A stretch of DNA of 64,000 nt from JANQOH01 sp965201155. GTDB lineage: Bacteria; Pseudomonadota; Alphaproteobacteria; UBA7887. A model generated the notes under the pieces. That model had not been told where the DNA came from and did no database searches. It saw only the letters and a list, made by a program, of their open reading frames with translations. How positions within the stretch are numbered: position 1 is the stretch's first letter; every line of letters starts with the position of its first letter. The position numbers and the translations under genes were made by a program. Of the stretch, positions 61,731 to 64,000 are shown in pieces. The stretch is from the NCBI GenBank assembly GCA_965201155.1, contig OZ241752.1:1612001-1676000 (forward strand), written 5' to 3'.

Positions 61731-63047
61731 ATGAACATCATAAGAAGTTGTTTCGCGGTCGTGTTGGCCGCGCTGGTTGTAGCGGGCTGCAGCGATAGTG
61801 ACACAGCCCCTGTGACCGATCCCGGCCCCACGCCATTGGAACAAGCGCAGGCAGAGCATGCTGCCGCGGTCGCCGCATTGGAAGCAGATCATGCCGCGGC
61901 AATGATGGCGCTGGAAGAAGGCCATGCGGCAGCGGTGATGGCGCTGGAAGCACAGCATGAAGCGGACATGATGGCGCTGGAAACAGCGCAAACGGACAAT
62001 GCTGCGGCGATCGCGGCGCTTGAAGCACAGCATGAAGCGGACATGATGGCGCTGCGAGCCGAGCATGCCACGGCGATGGCAACGCTGGAAGACAGTCATG
62101 CCGCAGCGATCATGGCGCTTGACATGAAGGTTGCCGGGCTTGAAGCGGAGATAATGGAGTTGCGGCACCCGACCGCGGACGCGGAGGCCATGATGATGGC
62201 CAAGGCGCTAAGCAGGGGGATGACGCTAAGGAATACGATCACTAGTCCCGAGGCGCTTCAGACAAGACTCGCCACGGGATATCTGATGACGGGCAATAAT
62301 ATGGGCCCTCTTGGTGACGAATTTTCAGGAGAAGGAGAATACCAGCGCACTGAGCACCTTAAAGCCGACGGCAGCCATTTTAAAGAAACGACGCTGGCAT
62401 ATTGGTCCAACCAGGAGTCGACCTTGGATGATGACTACATCCAGTTCGGTTACTGGCTTACGAGCACGACCAAAAACGGCATGGAGTCCTACACGGAGGT
62501 CGGCAGTTTCTACACGGGAGGCAACGCCCAGGATAACAGCAGCCTCCAGGGAATGGCGAAATATGCAGGTCCGGCGACGGGGCACTATGTGAAAAAGTCC
62601 TTTTCTCCTGAGGGCAATGCGGTCCCGACCTCGTCCGGCGAGTTCACGGCTGATGCCATGTTGACAGCCTATTTCGGCGGGCCTGATGTCGCAATGAACA
62701 AGCATTTCAGTATCGCGGGTGAGGTGACCAACTTCATGGACGACGGAATGGCCATTGACTCGAGGTGGTCATTGATGCTGATGGGTGGATTGAACGAAGG
62801 CGTACGTGCCAAGTACTCCCCCTTTATGATGACAGGCGTCAATAAGGCGATGACGAAATCCGGTATCAAGGGTGACATGAGTATGGCGGGCAACCTTCAC
62901 GGCAGGCTGCTCGGCAAACCGGATATGACAATGACGCCCACGGATGCGACCGACAATTACCCGTCTGCAGCAGCTTTCCGGTTCGACGGGCACTTCATGA
63001 ACGGGCATGTCGTCGGCGCTGCCGGCCTCACGATGATGACAGAATAA
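61731..63047 (+). CDS. Surface lipoprotein with 11-residue coiled-coil repeats and TbpB-like barrel
   Basis: A 438-residue lipoprotein. The lipobox LVVAGC is at residues 15-20. Residues about 43-130 form eight histidine-headed 11-residue repeats (HAAAMMALEEG, HAAAVMALEAQ, HEADMMALRAE and so on); one unit has four extra residues. The C-terminal two thirds (about 165-438) contain TADAMLTAYFGGPD and GRLLGKPDMTMTP, and end with AAAFRFDGHFMNGHVVGAAG, which resembles the beta-barrel half of TbpB-like Slam-exported lipoproteins. Probably an outer-membrane surface protein whose stalk presents the barrel. Start at 61731 follows from the lipobox position. Confidence 0.75.
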   Translation: MNIIRSCFAVVLAALVVAGCSDSDTAPVTDPGPTPLEQAQAEHAAAVAALEADHAAAMMALEEGHAAAVMALEAQHEADMMALETAQTDNAAAIAALEAQHEADMMALRAEHATAMATLEDSHAAAIMALDMKVAGLEAEIMELRHPTADAEAMMMAKALSRGMTLRNTITSPEALQTRLATGYLMTGNNMGPLGDEFSGEGEYQRTEHLKADGSHFKETTLAYWSNQESTLDDDYIQFGYWLTSTTKNGMESYTEVGSFYTGGNAQDNSSLQGMAKYAGPATGHYVKKSFSPEGNAVPTSSGEFTADAMLTAYFGGPDVAMNKHFSIAGEVTNFMDDGMAIDSRWSLMLMGGLNEGVRAKYSPFMMTGVNKAMTKSGIKGDMSMAGNLHGRLLGKPDMTMTPTDATDNYPSAAAFRFDGHFMNGHVVGAAGLTMMTE

Positions 63048-63476
63048 TCAAGCGCGGTTCCGCACGGCTACGACCCCCCGGAATGCCGGAGCATGATCAT
63101 CAGCGATCGTGTTCCGGCCGGTGGAAATCCCGGGTGAGCCGAGCGCGCGCTTCTTTCTGAAACCTGTTTTGCGTCCCCAGTTGAGCCCGTCTGTCGGACG
63201 CAAAGCTGGAAGGGCGGCATAGGTCGCCCTTCCTTCCCGTGCATGCCGCCTTCGGCTGCAGGGAAACAGGCTTTCTCACATCAAGTGGCAGCGACACGGT
63301 TGTGTCAGGGCTGCCTGCCTGCCTGCCGGGTTACCGGCACTTCGAAAACCCGTTCTGCGGCGAACCTGTTCCGTGTCGTCTTGAAGGCGGGCGGAAACGG
63401 GCGCACAATTGTGCGCTGTGGCTACCGGGGGCCGTGATGCGCCGGGGTCGCCTGGAACGAGAAGCGGGGAGCGGGG
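63048..63476. other. Intergenic region before panE
   Basis: About 430 bases without a convincing gene, between the lipoprotein and the panE start. It contains the strong hairpin at 63208-63233. Short frames on both strands show no family resemblance and unlike codon use. The panE promoter should lie near 63300-63470. Confidence 0.4.
63208..63233. terminator. Hairpin after the lipoprotein gene
   Basis: Nine-base-pair perfect stem, GGAAGGGCG at 63208-63216 and CGCCCTTCC at 63225-63233, with an eight-base loop. A TTCCC run follows on the plus strand. It lies about 160 bases past the lipoprotein stop. Confidence 0.45.
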
Positions 63477-64000
63477 ATGAAAATCGCAGTGATCGGCGCG
63501 GGGGCCATGGGGTCCGTCTATGCGGGGCTGCTGGCGGATGCCGGAAACGACGTGTGGGCGGTGGATGTCTGGCCGCAGCATGTCGAGGCGATTCAACGGG
63601 ACGGGCTGCGTATCGAAGGCGCAAGCGGCGACCGCACCGTATCTCTCAAGGCCACCTCGGATGCGGGCGAAGTGGGGGTTTGCGATCTTGTGATCATCGC
63701 GACCAAAGCGCGGCATGTGGCGGACGCCGCCGCCGCTGCGAAGGTGCTGCTGGGGCCGGACACGCCAGTGCTGACGATCCAGAACGGGCTGGGCGGCGGC
63801 GACACGGCGCAGGACGCGCTGGGTAGCGGCCGCGTATGCTTGGGCGTCGCCGGCGGCTTCGGCGCGCGCGTGCTGGCGCCGGGCCATGTCCGCCACGAAG
63901 GCATGGAACTCATCCGCCTCGGCGAGCTTGAAGGGCCGGTGACAGCGCGGCTGGAGCGGATTGCCGGGGTGTGGTCCGATGCCGGCTTCACCGTGCGAAC
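63477..64000 (+). CDS. panE: 2-dehydropantoate 2-reductase (ketopantoate reductase), 5' part
   Basis: The ATG at 63477 gives MKIAVIGAGAMGSVYAGLLA with the Rossmann loop GAGAMGS at residues 7-13. Further on are WPQHVEAIQRDGLRI, CDLVIIATKA near 65-75 (the conserved TKA active-site region) and VLTIQNGLGGGD near 95-105 (with the catalytic NG). About 174 residues are visible before the window ends. The enzyme reduces ketopantoate to pantoate with NADPH in pantothenate synthesis; several paralogues of this family act on other substrates. AGCGGGGA just before the start is the ribosome-binding site. Confidence 0.88.
   Translation, partial: MKIAVIGAGAMGSVYAGLLADAGNDVWAVDVWPQHVEAIQRDGLRIEGASGDRTVSLKATSDAGEVGVCDLVIIATKARHVADAAAAAKVLLGPDTPVLTIQNGLGGGDTAQDALGSGRVCLGVAGGFGARVLAPGHVRHEGMELIRLGELEGPVTARLERIAGVWSDAGFTVR

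Overview
The window is high-GC DNA from an alphaproteobacterium. Supporting signs are a DUF4167 protein, an alphaproteobacterial-type short L36 (rpmJ), the urt-ure gene order, GguC, and overall codon use. I cannot name a genus. No rRNA or tRNA gene was recognised.

Layout. 1-280: start of an NDP-forming acyl-CoA synthetase (minus strand, runs off the edge). 443-907: small heat-shock protein. 980-12020: one long minus-strand run, urtABCDE-ureDABCEFG plus a cupin gene, for urea uptake, hydrolysis and urease maturation. A near-consensus sigma-54 promoter stands before urtA, so the run is probably under nitrogen control. 12367-15110: EmrA/EmrB-type drug export pair. 15206-19506: orphan VapB-like antitoxin, rnd, gguC and a secreted protein with one c-type heme motif. 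19831-23153: beta-oxidation pair (FadJ-type fusion and thiolase). 23356-34879: mostly housekeeping genes: DUF4167, clpB, M23 peptidase, proline iminopeptidase, ABC exporter, cyaY, rpmE, alpha/beta hydrolase, metY.

34.9-48.6 kb is an accessory island. It starts at the 5' end of metY and holds two decayed copies of a phage-type domain that share an 81-nt core, a truncated DUF499 ATPase, and an XRE-ImmA/IrrE + PIN-like (DUF4411) toxin-antitoxin pair. It also holds a degenerate second copy of the metY 5' end, an 8-repeat CRISPR array with its leader, cas2 and a cas4-cas1 fusion (minus strand), and the divergent cas3-csb3-csb1-csb2 operon (plus strand). Together these form a type I-G (former I-U) CRISPR-Cas system.

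48.7-53.7 kb returns to core metabolism: trmB, metK, a ThDP-dependent enzyme and an acetyl-CoA acetyltransferase.

53.9-57.4 kb is the most unusual part. A minus-strand cluster encodes an E1-like ThiF protein, a JAB/JAMM peptidase with a C-terminal UBC-like tail, an E2-like (UBC-fold) protein and a membrane-anchored unknown protein. This is a bacterial ubiquitin-conjugation-like module, and no obvious ubiquitin-like modifier is visible. It sits directly after glcD-glcE, where glcF would normally be expected.

57.5-64 kb: glcE, glcD, rpmJ, an NYN-domain RNase-like protein, an orphan DUF433 antitoxin-like protein, a surface lipoprotein with an 11-residue coiled-coil repeat and a TbpB-like beta-barrel tail, and the start of panE.
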